From Acidobacteriota bacterium (GTDB lineage Bacteria > Acidobacteriota > Terriglobia > Bryobacterales > Bryobacteraceae), in the NCBI GenBank assembly GCA_025353165.1, contig JANXRE010000036.1:1-39627 (forward strand): a stretch of DNA of 39,627 bases, read 5' to 3'. The position numbers and the translations under genes are program-made. The notes under the pieces were generated by a model. That model saw only the letters and a list, made by a program, of their open reading frames with translations. It was not told where the DNA came from and ran no database searches. This document shows, piece after piece, positions 16,158 to 22,755 of this stretch (position 1 is its first letter; every line of letters begins with the position of its first letter).

Positions 16158-17516
16158 TCAAAGCTGCTCCATGACCATAAACTGCTCGTACTTCCCGTCC
16201 GGCATCCGATAGATGTTCAGGCCGACGGTCTTCTTCTCGAACTTGGCGCGATACGAAAGGTGCGTCATGCCGCCGCGGAGTTGCTGACTCGACGGCGTCA
16301 CGGACTCCAGCTTGCCTAACGCCGACAACGACGACCCGAAATCGCCCAGCGCCGTATCGGTGAAATACGCGTTCGCGTTGGAGGTGAAGAGCGACCGGTC
16401 GATGTGCCCCTGCTGCAAGCCCTCGAGAATTCCGCGAACTTGCGCGGCAGCCGGGTCCTCCGCCGGCTCCAGGATGGCGCGCGCAATCTCTTTTGCGATC
16501 GACCCGATGAGGTTGATGCCGTCTTCGTTCGAGCACACGATCACGGCGTCCCGCTTCACTGGGAAGACCTCGTTGTCGGCAAGAAAGCCGGACACCTCGC
16601 CGCCGTGCGACACCACCGGCGTGCCGTTCGATTCGCCGACCATCAGGCCCAATGCATAGCGCGTGCCCTTTCCGTCCGCGAGCTTGACCTCGCGCGTGAA
16701 CTCCGCGTACGAGCGCACCGACAAGATCCGCTTTTCGATGAAAGCGATGTCCCACTTCGCGAGATCCACGGGCGTCATGCACAACTCGCCCGCGCCGTTG
16801 TACCAGCCTGAGCCCTCGCGAGCCACCGGGCGTGGAGGACCAAGCGCGAACCGCGTGTACGCCGTCGCGTCGTTCGGTACCAGAGCCGAGCAATCGCCCG
16901 CCGAGGACATGCCGAGCGGCTGGAGAATGTGGGCCCGGACGTAATCCACCAGGCTCACCCCGCTCGCTTTTTCGACGATCTCGGCTGCAATCACGTAGCC
17001 GGTGTTGCTGTACTGCCACTTGGCTCCGGGATCGTAGTTCAGCGGCTTCTTCGCCCAGCCGTTGAGGATCGCCGCGGACGTGGTTGGCTTGGTCCAATCC
17101 GGAATGATGTAATCCTGTGGCGCGTAGTCTTCGTAGCCCGACGTGTGCGACAAGAGCTGACGGATGCTTACCTCGCTGGCGCGCGTGAGATCCGGGAAGA
17201 ACTTCGCCACCTTGTCGTCCAGCGTTAACTTGCCCTCTTCCTGAAGCAACAGAATCGCTGCCGCTGTGAACTGCTTGCTGACCGAGCCGATCGCATACCG
17301 CGTCTCGGTGGTGGCGGCGCGGTTTCCGGCGAGATCGGCTTTGCCGAAGGCCTTCGCGTAAGCCAGGCGGCCGTCGACAATGACCGCTACCGAAACGCTG
17401 GGCGCGCCCGACGCGGCGAGCGCGGACGAAATCTTCGGATCGAGTCTAGCCGCCAGGTTCGCGTCCTGCGCGAGCGCGAAGGCCGCCGCCAGGAAGAATA
17501 GAAGAATCCGCATCAT
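16158..17516 (-). CDS. Exported serine hydrolase, class C beta-lactamase/PBP-like
   Basis: A 452-residue member of the beta-lactamase family (PF00144), which includes class C enzymes, D-alanyl-D-alanine peptidases and esterases. Residues 1-17 (MMRILLFFLAAAFALAQ) form a signal peptide. Catalytic motifs are SVSK at 78-81 (nucleophile Ser and Lys), YSN at 169-171 and HGG at 304-306 in place of the KTG box, as in many non-lactamase members. A C-terminal extension of about 120 residues (after 330) resembles the domain of unknown function seen in such hydrolases. It begins 3 nt after the fabI stop, so it is probably co-transcribed with fabI. Peptidase or esterase activity is more likely than antibiotic resistance. 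Confidence 0.88.
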   Translation of the reverse strand: MMRILLFFLAAAFALAQDANLAARLDPKISSALAASGAPSVSVAVIVDGRLAYAKAFGKADLAGNRAATTETRYAIGSVSKQFTAAAILLLQEEGKLTLDDKVAKFFPDLTRASEVSIRQLLSHTSGYEDYAPQDYIIPDWTKPTTSAAILNGWAKKPLNYDPGAKWQYSNTGYVIAAEIVEKASGVSLVDYVRAHILQPLGMSSAGDCSALVPNDATAYTRFALGPPRPVAREGSGWYNGAGELCMTPVDLAKWDIAFIEKRILSVRSYAEFTREVKLADGKGTRYALGLMVGESNGTPVVSHGGEVSGFLADNEVFPVKRDAVIVCSNEDGINLIGSIAKEIARAILEPAEDPAAAQVRGILEGLQQGHIDRSLFTSNANAYFTDTALGDFGSSLSALGKLESVTPSSQQLRGGMTHLSYRAKFEKKTVGLNIYRMPDGKYEQFMVMEQL

Positions 17517-17519
17517 AAG

Positions 17520-18287
17520 CTACAGCGCCATCGCCTGGAAACCGCCGTCTACGTAAATGACGTTCGCCGTCACGCCCCTGCCCAGATCGCTGGCGAGAAA
17601 TACCGCGGTGTCGGCCACTTCCGCCGGATCCGTATTTCGCCCGAGCGGAGCCTTGGCTGCAAATCCATCCAGCATCTTGGAAAAATCCTTGACCCCGCGC
17701 GCCGACGCGGTCTTGATCGGCCCCGCCGAGATTGCGTTTACGCGAATGTTCTTAGGTCCGAGGTCCGCCGCCAGATACCGGACGGAAGCTTCCAGCGCCG
17801 CTTTCGCCACGCCCATTACGTTGTAGTTCTGCACCACGCGCACCGCGCCCAGGTAAGACAACGTCATCAAGGAGCCGCCGTTCGTCATCAACGGCACCGT
17901 AGCCCGGGCGACGGCTACCAGCGAATAGGCGCTCACCTCTTGGGCCAGTAAATAACCGGCCCGCGAAGTCTCCAGGTAGGATCGCGACAAATCGTCCCGG
18001 TTCGCAAACGCGATGCTGTGAACGACCGCGTCCAGCCCCCCTTGCCCGCTGAGCGTTTCCGTCAGGCGCGCCAGATCGTCCTCGACTGTGACGTCGCAGT
18101 TGATGATCATCTCGGCCCCGAGCGCCTTCTGCAGGTCCTCCACGGTAAGGCGCTGCCGTTCGCCCTGAAAAGTAAGGAATAGACGCGCGCCCTCGCGGTG
18201 GAATGCTTCGGCGATCGCATAAGCGATGCTCCAGCGGTTCGCGAGCCCCAGGATGAGCGCGGTCTTCCCTTGAAGAAGATTGGACAT
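17520..18287 (-). CDS. fabI: Enoyl-[acyl-carrier-protein] reductase FabI (NADH)
   Basis: A 255-residue short-chain dehydrogenase performing the last reduction in each fatty-acid elongation cycle. It has the FabI-specific divergent Rossmann entry (LILGLANRWSIAYAIAEAF), the cofactor-binding CDVT and HSIAFAN segments, and the catalytic Tyr145 and Tyr155-x6-Lys162 (SYLGAVRVVQNYNVMGVAK), which distinguishes FabI from ordinary SDR enzymes. The tail VIYVDGGFQAM is also typical. ATG 18287 follows an AT-rich 31-nt gap after the phosphate permease; a TAGAAT hexamer (18302-18297 on this strand) lies 9 nt before the ATG, so fabI may also have its own near-leaderless promoter. It is followed at 3 nt by the serine hydrolase gene. 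Confidence 0.95.
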   Translation of the reverse strand: MSNLLQGKTALILGLANRWSIAYAIAEAFHREGARLFLTFQGERQRLTVEDLQKALGAEMIINCDVTVEDDLARLTETLSGQGGLDAVVHSIAFANRDDLSRSYLETSRAGYLLAQEVSAYSLVAVARATVPLMTNGGSLMTLSYLGAVRVVQNYNVMGVAKAALEASVRYLAADLGPKNIRVNAISAGPIKTASARGVKDFSKMLDGFAAKAPLGRNTDPAEVADTAVFLASDLGRGVTANVIYVDGGFQAMAL

Positions 18288-18318
18288 GGATTATTTATTC
18301 TAGCAATGAGTCAGGTTC

Positions 18319-19344
18319 TTACTTCCCCAGCAGCGCGGAGAACGCCAGCATGCAGAGCCATCCGGCCACCGCGGACGCCGGTATCGTCAGCACCCAGGCC
18401 CAGAGAATATTCGCCGCAACTCCCCAGCGCACGGCTTTCAAGCGCTGTATCGAACCCACGCCCGTGATCGCGCCGGCCGTAACGTGCGTTGTCGAAACCG
18501 GCAGGTGCAAATGCGTCGCGAGAAGAATGGAGCACGCGGCGGCCGTTTCGGCGCAGAATCCACTCCGCGGCTTCAACCGCGTCAAACGCCCGCCCATGGT
18601 GTGAACAATGCGCCAGCCTCCGCTCAGCGTGCCCAGCGCGATCGCCGCGTGCGCTGAGAGGATCACCCAGACCGGGACAGAGAAGGTCTTCATGTAACCG
18701 GCAGTCACCAGCACACCGGTGATGATGCCCATCGTCTTCTGCGCGTCGTTGGTGCCGTGCGACCAGCTCAGCATCGCGGCGGACACCAGTTGCGCGCGGC
18801 GAAACCAAACATCCATGCGCTTCGGAGTCGCATTCCGGAAGATCCAATACACGGCAATCATCAGGAAGTATGCCAGCACCAGGCCGATCAGCGGCGCGAT
18901 CACGATGAAGATCAGCGTCATGGTCCAGCCGCTCGTCAGGATCGCGTCGAAGCTGTTCCGGAAGCCTTTCACGACTGCGACGTGGGCCATCGCCGCGCCG
19001 GCATACCCGCCCATCAGCGCATGAGACGAGGAGGTCGGCAGGCCCATCCACCAGGTCAGCAAATCCCAGGCGATCGCGCCGATCAGCCCGGCCAGGATGA
19101 CGTAGGGAGTGACGTATTCCAGATTGATCATCCCCTTGCCGATGGTCTTCGCCACGCCCGTGCCGAAACTGAAGGCGGCTACGAAGTTGAAGAAGGCGGC
19201 CCAGGCGACCGCCTGGCCCGGCGTGAGAACCCGGGTGGAGACCACCGTCGCTATGCTGTTCGCCGCATCGTGAAAGCCGTTGATGAAATCGAACGCGAGC
19301 GCTATGAGAATGATGGTCGCGACAAGCAGCAGAGTTGGATCCAT
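18319..19344 (-). CDS. PiT-family inorganic phosphate permease
   Basis: A 341-residue, roughly ten-helix integral membrane symporter for phosphate (PF01384). It shows both halves of the family's internal duplication: GFHDAANSIATVVSTRVL and GLPTSSSHALMGG in the N-terminal half, and SHGTNDAQKTMGII and LHLPVSTTHVTAGAITGVG in the C-terminal half. The start ATG at 19344 is 7 nt after the stop of the DUF47 gene. PiT-DUF47 pairs are a standard low-affinity phosphate uptake arrangement, the DUF47 protein acting as a regulator or accessory factor. Confidence 0.94.
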   Translation of the reverse strand: MDPTLLLVATIILIALAFDFINGFHDAANSIATVVSTRVLTPGQAVAWAAFFNFVAAFSFGTGVAKTIGKGMINLEYVTPYVILAGLIGAIAWDLLTWWMGLPTSSSHALMGGYAGAAMAHVAVVKGFRNSFDAILTSGWTMTLIFIVIAPLIGLVLAYFLMIAVYWIFRNATPKRMDVWFRRAQLVSAAMLSWSHGTNDAQKTMGIITGVLVTAGYMKTFSVPVWVILSAHAAIALGTLSGGWRIVHTMGGRLTRLKPRSGFCAETAAACSILLATHLHLPVSTTHVTAGAITGVGSIQRLKAVRWGVAANILWAWVLTIPASAVAGWLCMLAFSALLGK

Positions 19345-19351
19345 TCCCCGC

Positions 19352-19966
19352 TCAGCTATTCTTTACCGTCACCGTCTGAAGCGCGTCCGCCACGTCCTCG
19401 CACGCATCCGTGGTCTGCTCCAGGAACTCATAAATCTCCTTCAGTTTCATGAGCAGAATGGAGTCCTTCTCGGTCTGGAAAAGATCGCTCACCGCGGACC
19501 GGACCAGTTGATCCGCCACCTCTTCCAGGCGGTTGATTTCGATCGTGTGCTCGGCCAGCTCTCCGTTGTTCGACAGGGCCTCGAACGCCTTCCGGAGTTC
19601 TTCCGCGCACGAGCGGACGATACGGCACAATTCGACTACGATCGGCGGGATGTCGGTCAGGCGGTATGCGACCATCCGGTGCGCGGCTTCTTCAATGCCG
19701 TCCAGGACGTCGTCGAGATGGGACGAAAGCGATTGGATGTCCTCCGGGTCCAGCGGAGTGATGAAGGTCTGGTTCAGCCGGACATAGACCTCGTGCGTGA
19801 CCTCGTCGCCCTCCTGCTCGAGGGCGCGGATTCGAACGGCGGCGGTGGCAAGTTGGGCGCTGCCGGCTCTGGCTCCCTCCAGCAGCAGGTCGGCGGCCTG
19901 GCAAATGATGCGGACTTGCTGCAGGAAGAAATCGTAAAACTTCTCGTCGCGAGGAAGGAGGCTCAT
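19352..19966 (-). CDS. DUF47 family PhoU-like phosphate-transport accessory protein
   Basis: A 204-residue all-helical protein of the DUF47 (PhoU_div) family. It shows MSLLPRDEKFYDFFLQQ at the N-terminus, the PhoU-type acidic helix EQEGDEVTHEV with TFITPLDPEDI, DDVLDGIEEAAHRM, and EKDSILLMKLKEIYEFLEQTTDACEDVADAL at the C-terminus. These are family hallmarks, and the E/D-xxx-D pattern may bind metal. It precedes the PiT permease by 7 nt and is the first gene of the minus-strand phosphate pair. The upstream 122 nt are shared with the divergent phd promoter region. No Pho-box-like direct repeat was seen. Confidence 0.92.
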   Translation of the reverse strand: MSLLPRDEKFYDFFLQQVRIICQAADLLLEGARAGSAQLATAAVRIRALEQEGDEVTHEVYVRLNQTFITPLDPEDIQSLSSHLDDVLDGIEEAAHRMVAYRLTDIPPIVVELCRIVRSCAEELRKAFEALSNNGELAEHTIEINRLEEVADQLVRSAVSDLFQTEKDSILLMKLKEIYEFLEQTTDACEDVADALQTVTVKNS

Positions 19967-20064
19967 GGGAATATTCCGATCGGGTTACGAAGAAGAACCA
20001 TCATCTCACGACGGGCGGGATGGTCAATGCCGGGTGCGGGCCGAATTGGGCCTTGAATGCTAAA

Positions 20065-20084
20065 TGTTTACTTATAACTAGACA
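20065..20084. promoter_or_regulatory. Palindromic operator candidate overlapping the phd -10 box
   Basis: A 20-bp imperfect inverted repeat, TGTTTACTTA/TAACTAGACA, reads the same on both strands at 16 of 20 positions. It contains TATAAC (20073-20078), a plausible -10 hexamer 10 nt before the phd start. Phd/YefM antitoxins repress their own operons by binding short palindromes at this place, so this is a good candidate autoregulatory site. The local AT-richness stands out from the surroundings. No Shine-Dalgarno lies between it and the ATG. Confidence 0.5.
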
Positions 20085-20088
20085 CTTC

Positions 20089-20373
20089 ATGAACGCAACC
20101 ATCGTCGATCTCCGCTACCAAATGAAGGATGTGCTCCGCGCCATCGACCGCGGTGAAACCGTCACCGTCCTCTATCGTGGAAAAGCAAAGGCGAAGCTGA
20201 CGCCCTTATCTCCGGTCCCGGACGCCTCGGACGAAGGCGCGCCCAAAACCGGTGACCAACCCCTCTTCGGCCTGTGGAAGGACCGCGGCGATCTGACGGA
20301 TCCGGCTTCCTACCTCCGCAACCTGCGCCAACCTCGCAAGGTTCTGGCTCCGGGCGGCCGGAAACCGGCATGA
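20089..20373 (+). CDS. Phd/YefM-family antitoxin
   Basis: A 94-residue prevent-host-death family antitoxin. The N-terminal DNA-binding/dimerisation part MNATIVDLRYQMKDVLRAIDRGETVTVLYRGKAKAKLTPL carries the typical DLR..M..VL.AI.RGE.VT..YRGK.KA.L pattern. The C-terminus (LFGLWKDRGDLTDPASYLRNLRQPR), with its GLWKDR core, should wrap the toxin. ATG 20089 is preferred over an upstream in-frame start because it begins the conserved part and lies just behind the palindromic operator. Its TGA overlaps the toxin ATG as ATGA. The gene is intact although its PIN toxin is frameshifted. Confidence 0.85.
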   Translation: MNATIVDLRYQMKDVLRAIDRGETVTVLYRGKAKAKLTPLSPVPDASDEGAPKTGDQPLFGLWKDRGDLTDPASYLRNLRQPRKVLAPGGRKPA

Positions 20374-20746
20374 TTTTCGATACCGACGTTCTGATTTGGG
20401 CGGCCTGGGGCAATCTTCATGCCGGCCGCGCCATCGATGCCGCCGCCGATCGCGCACTCTCCATCGTATCCTTCATGGAACTCCTTCAAGGCGCCCGATC
20501 CAAGCTGGAAGCGCGCAAGATCCAGCAGTCGCTCCGCCAACCCCAATTCCGAATCCTGCCCCTTTCGGAACCGATCGGCGCCACCGCGCCGCCCTCATCG
20601 AGCAGCACGCCCTGGCCCACGGCATTCAACTGGCCGACGCCCTCATCGCCGCCACAGCCATCGAATCGGGCCACCCGCTCTGCACCGCCAACGTCCAGCA
20701 CTTCCGCCCCATCCGCGCCCTTTCGCGGGTAGCGTTCCGTCCGTAG
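20370..20746 (+). pseudogene. PIN-domain (VapC-type) toxin, frameshifted
   Basis: The first 70 codons from ATG 20370 encode the N-terminal half of a PIN ribonuclease: MIFDTDVLIWAAWGN with acidic Asp4 and Asp6, then SIVSFMELLQGAR with Glu37. The frame then becomes a proline/serine-rich shadow. Another frame supplies the missing half, HRAALIEQHALAHGIQLADALIAATAIE and LCTANVQHFRPI, including the third acidic site in LADALIA. The switch lies in GGCGCC (20577-20582): two extra bases (a GC duplication) or one lost base. Rejoined, the protein is about 124 residues, normal for VapC. The toxin starts inside the phd stop (ATGA). As written it should not make an active nuclease. Confidence 0.8.
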
Positions 20747-20822
20747 CATGGGGAATTGGATCGACCCACAGCAGCTCCGCCGGGTGCGCTCGCTGGTTAT
20801 GATCGAAATGCAGGTGAACTGG

Positions 20823-21149
20823 ATGAGCTATACAGTCATTCTTGAGCGGGAAGCAGATGGTGGATACGTTGCGACCGTTCCGGCGCTGCCCGGTTGTGTA
20901 TCCCAGGGCGACACCCGTGATGATGTCATGAAGAACATTTGCGAAGCGGCGGATTTTTACATCGAAGACTGTATCGCCGCCGGCGACCCGGTCCCGAACG
21001 AAGTCGGAAGAGAATACTTTGAACTCAAGACCGGCACCCACTATGCCCGCGTTGTCGTGCCGGATCACAAGCAACTCCGTCCTGGAACGCTGCGGCAGAT
21101 TCTAAGCGAAGCGGGTATTGCAGTAGAGGAACTGCTGAAGCTACGCTGA
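20823..21149 (+). CDS. HicB antitoxin fused in frame to the C-terminal tail of HicA
   Basis: A 108-residue product. Residues 1-68 are a short HicB-type antitoxin (MSYTVILEREADGGYVATVP, ALPGCVSQGDTRDDVMKNI, EAADFYIEDCIAAGDPVP). Residues about 72-108 read GTHYARVVVPDHKQLRPGTL then RQILSEAGIAVEELLKLR, which is the usual C-terminal half of the HicA mRNA-interferase family (VPxHK.L.PGTLR.IL..AG...EE.L). HicA's first helix and the junction between the genes are absent, so I infer a deletion that joined hicB to the 3' part of hicA. The start is ATG 20823, behind AGGTGA at 5 nt; the frame is open upstream to 20748 without conserved sequence. An active toxin is unlikely; a hybrid antitoxin/repressor is possible. 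Confidence 0.75.
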   Translation: MSYTVILEREADGGYVATVPALPGCVSQGDTRDDVMKNICEAADFYIEDCIAAGDPVPNEVGREYFELKTGTHYARVVVPDHKQLRPGTLRQILSEAGIAVEELLKLR

Positions 21150-21162
21150 ACGATATTTCGCG

Positions 21163-22035
21163 CTACTCAGCGACAATCGGAAACAACTCTGCGCTCACCT
21201 GCTTCGCCTCGAACCCGTCCCCGTTCAGATACCGCACATCCAGCAGTCGCGACGGTTCAATATTCCCCAGCGCGGCGAGCAGGTTGTCCTGGATGTGCGG
21301 ATGCTCTCGCTCCAACTCCGCCAACAAGGAGCGCAGGGACTTGCGCACGGTTCCGGTCCGCTCCGAGCAGCCGCAGGGAATCACCGGAGCGCCCAGCGAC
21401 TCCGCAATCCGCTTAGTCAACTCCTCGGATACGTAAATGAGCGGGCGGATCAGCCGGAACTCGCGCTTCCGCGACCACGTCACGGCGGGCAGCGCGCTCA
21501 GCCGTCCCGTAAACAGCGCGTTGCGAAGGAACGACTCGCAGAGATCGTCCGCGGTATGGCCGAACGCGATCACGTTGGCCCCGAGCCCGCGAACAATCTC
21601 GTACACCGCGCGCCGGCGGAACCGGCTGCACAGGTCGCAGCCGTGGTCCGGCTGCTCCTCCAGCAATCGCAGCGACGGCCGGTCCTGGTGGTACGTCCAG
21701 TCGATACCGCGCGCCTTCAGCCACTCCGCCATGGGCTCGAATGGCCGCAGGAATTTCCCCTGTTCTACCGTGAACGCGCACACCGAGAATTGAATCGGAG
21801 CCCGGCGCTGCAGAAGCAACAAAGCCTCCAGCATCGCCAGCGAATCCTTCCCGCCGGAAAGCGCAACGGCGACGCGGTCGCCTTCCCGGATCATCCGAAA
21901 GCGCTCGATCGCCTCGCCCACTTTGCGCAGCAGTGTCTTTTCAGCGTCCAACCTTCTATTATCCGCGATCGGCCTGACGGAAATGCCACCGGGGGCCACG
22001 AGGATTCGCGTGAGAACTATAATCCCACCAGGCAA
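21163..22035 (-). CDS. TtcA-like tRNA 2-thiolation ATP pyrophosphatase
   Basis: A protein of up to 290 residues of the TtcA/TilS-type PP-loop family. TtcA thiolates C32 of some tRNAs using ATP and an iron-sulfur cluster. The PP-loop is SGGKDS at 60-65. Cys133 and Cys136 (CDLCSRFRR) and Cys221/Cys223 (IPCGC) match the TtcA cluster cysteines. GANVIAFGHTADDLCESFLRNALFTGRLSALP corresponds to the conserved GH..DD segment. The start is uncertain: the listed one is a TTG, the conserved part begins only near residue 32, and a GTG at 21999 or TTG at 21951 could be used. A TATAAT box for the divergent regulator lies inside the listed N-terminus, which argues for a shorter protein. Confidence 0.85.
   Translation of the reverse strand: MPGGIIVLTRILVAPGGISVRPIADNRRLDAEKTLLRKVGEAIERFRMIREGDRVAVALSGGKDSLAMLEALLLLQRRAPIQFSVCAFTVEQGKFLRPFEPMAEWLKARGIDWTYHQDRPSLRLLEEQPDHGCDLCSRFRRRAVYEIVRGLGANVIAFGHTADDLCESFLRNALFTGRLSALPAVTWSRKREFRLIRPLIYVSEELTKRIAESLGAPVIPCGCSERTGTVRKSLRSLLAELEREHPHIQDNLLAALGNIEPSRLLDVRYLNGDGFEAKQVSAELFPIVAE
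22018..22023 (+). promoter_or_regulatory. Candidate -10 box (TATAAT) for the LuxR-type regulator
   Basis: A perfect TATAAT lies 33 nt upstream of the ATG at 22057. The position 17 nt upstream has no TTGACA-like -35 element, so it would be a weak or activator-dependent promoter. On the opposite strand the same AT-rich patch could serve the divergent TtcA-like gene if that gene starts downstream of 22015. Confidence 0.35.
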
Positions 22036-22056
22036 CTAGAGATTAGCGCGTCAACT

Positions 22057-22725
22057 ATGCCGATGAACTCCAGAATCCGGGTGGCAATCTGCGAAACTCA
22101 GCCGGTAACCGCCGCCGGCCTGGAATGGCTGCTCCGCGGCTGCCACGACCTGGAATTCGCAGCCCATTTTCAATCCTTGCCGCGCGGCTCTTCTCTTGGC
22201 GCGGACATCGTCGTCCTCGACAAGTCGTTCGGCGTGCAACCGGTGCTCAGTTGGCTCACGGAACTGCGCTTAACTCCTGCGCGGCTTTGGCCCATCGTCT
22301 GGGGCACGCCGATCAGCGAATCCGAAGCGCTGCGCTTCATCCAGGCGGGGGCCCGCGGCATCCTGCTCAAAACCGTCGGCGCCGACGCGGTGTTGTCCTG
22401 CTTGCGAGCAGTCGCGAAAGGCCACAGCTGGATGGAGGAATCGGCTTTCCATACCGCGATTGGGCCCGGCCGTTCGGCGCACTCTGAACTGACGTCGCGC
22501 GAGCATCAGGTCCTGGAACTCGTCGAGCAGGGTTGCCGGAACCGCGAGATCGCGGCCGCCCTGGGCATCCAGCCCGGCACGGTCAAGATTCACATGAAGC
22601 ACATCTTCGAAAAGACCGGCGTCCGGGGAAGGTATGGCCTTGCCCTGAATGGCTTGCGGCAGAGAGGCATGCTGCTGGACCCAGCGCCCATCGCGCGCGA
22701 AGAGTTGGCCGCCGCGATCCGGTAA
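22057..22725 (+). CDS. LuxR-family response regulator with atypical receiver, orphan
   Basis: A 222-residue regulator with a receiver-like N-terminus and a LuxR/GerE helix-turn-helix at about 149-205 (LTSREHQVLELVEQGCRNREIAAALGIQPGTVKIHMKHIFEKTGVRGR). The receiver keeps an Asp in the acceptor position (Asp55 in VVLDKS) and a Lys (GILLKTV), but the N-terminal acidic pair is only Glu13 (AICETQP), and the Thr/Ser switch region reads PIVWGTPISES. Phosphorylation may therefore be weak or absent. Two ATGs (22057, 22063) are close together. It starts 21 nt from the listed start of the divergent TtcA-like gene. No sensor kinase is adjacent. Confidence 0.88.
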   Translation: MPMNSRIRVAICETQPVTAAGLEWLLRGCHDLEFAAHFQSLPRGSSLGADIVVLDKSFGVQPVLSWLTELRLTPARLWPIVWGTPISESEALRFIQAGARGILLKTVGADAVLSCLRAVAKGHSWMEESAFHTAIGPGRSAHSELTSREHQVLELVEQGCRNREIAAALGIQPGTVKIHMKHIFEKTGVRGRYGLALNGLRQRGMLLDPAPIAREELAAAIR

Positions 22726-22755
22726 AGCCAAAGACACCTGTTATCCTTGGGATTC

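Noticed and set aside
16158-17516. Antibiotic-resistance beta-lactamase
   Set aside because: HGG replaces KTG, the protein has a long C-terminal extension, and it sits with fabI; a peptidase or esterase is more likely.
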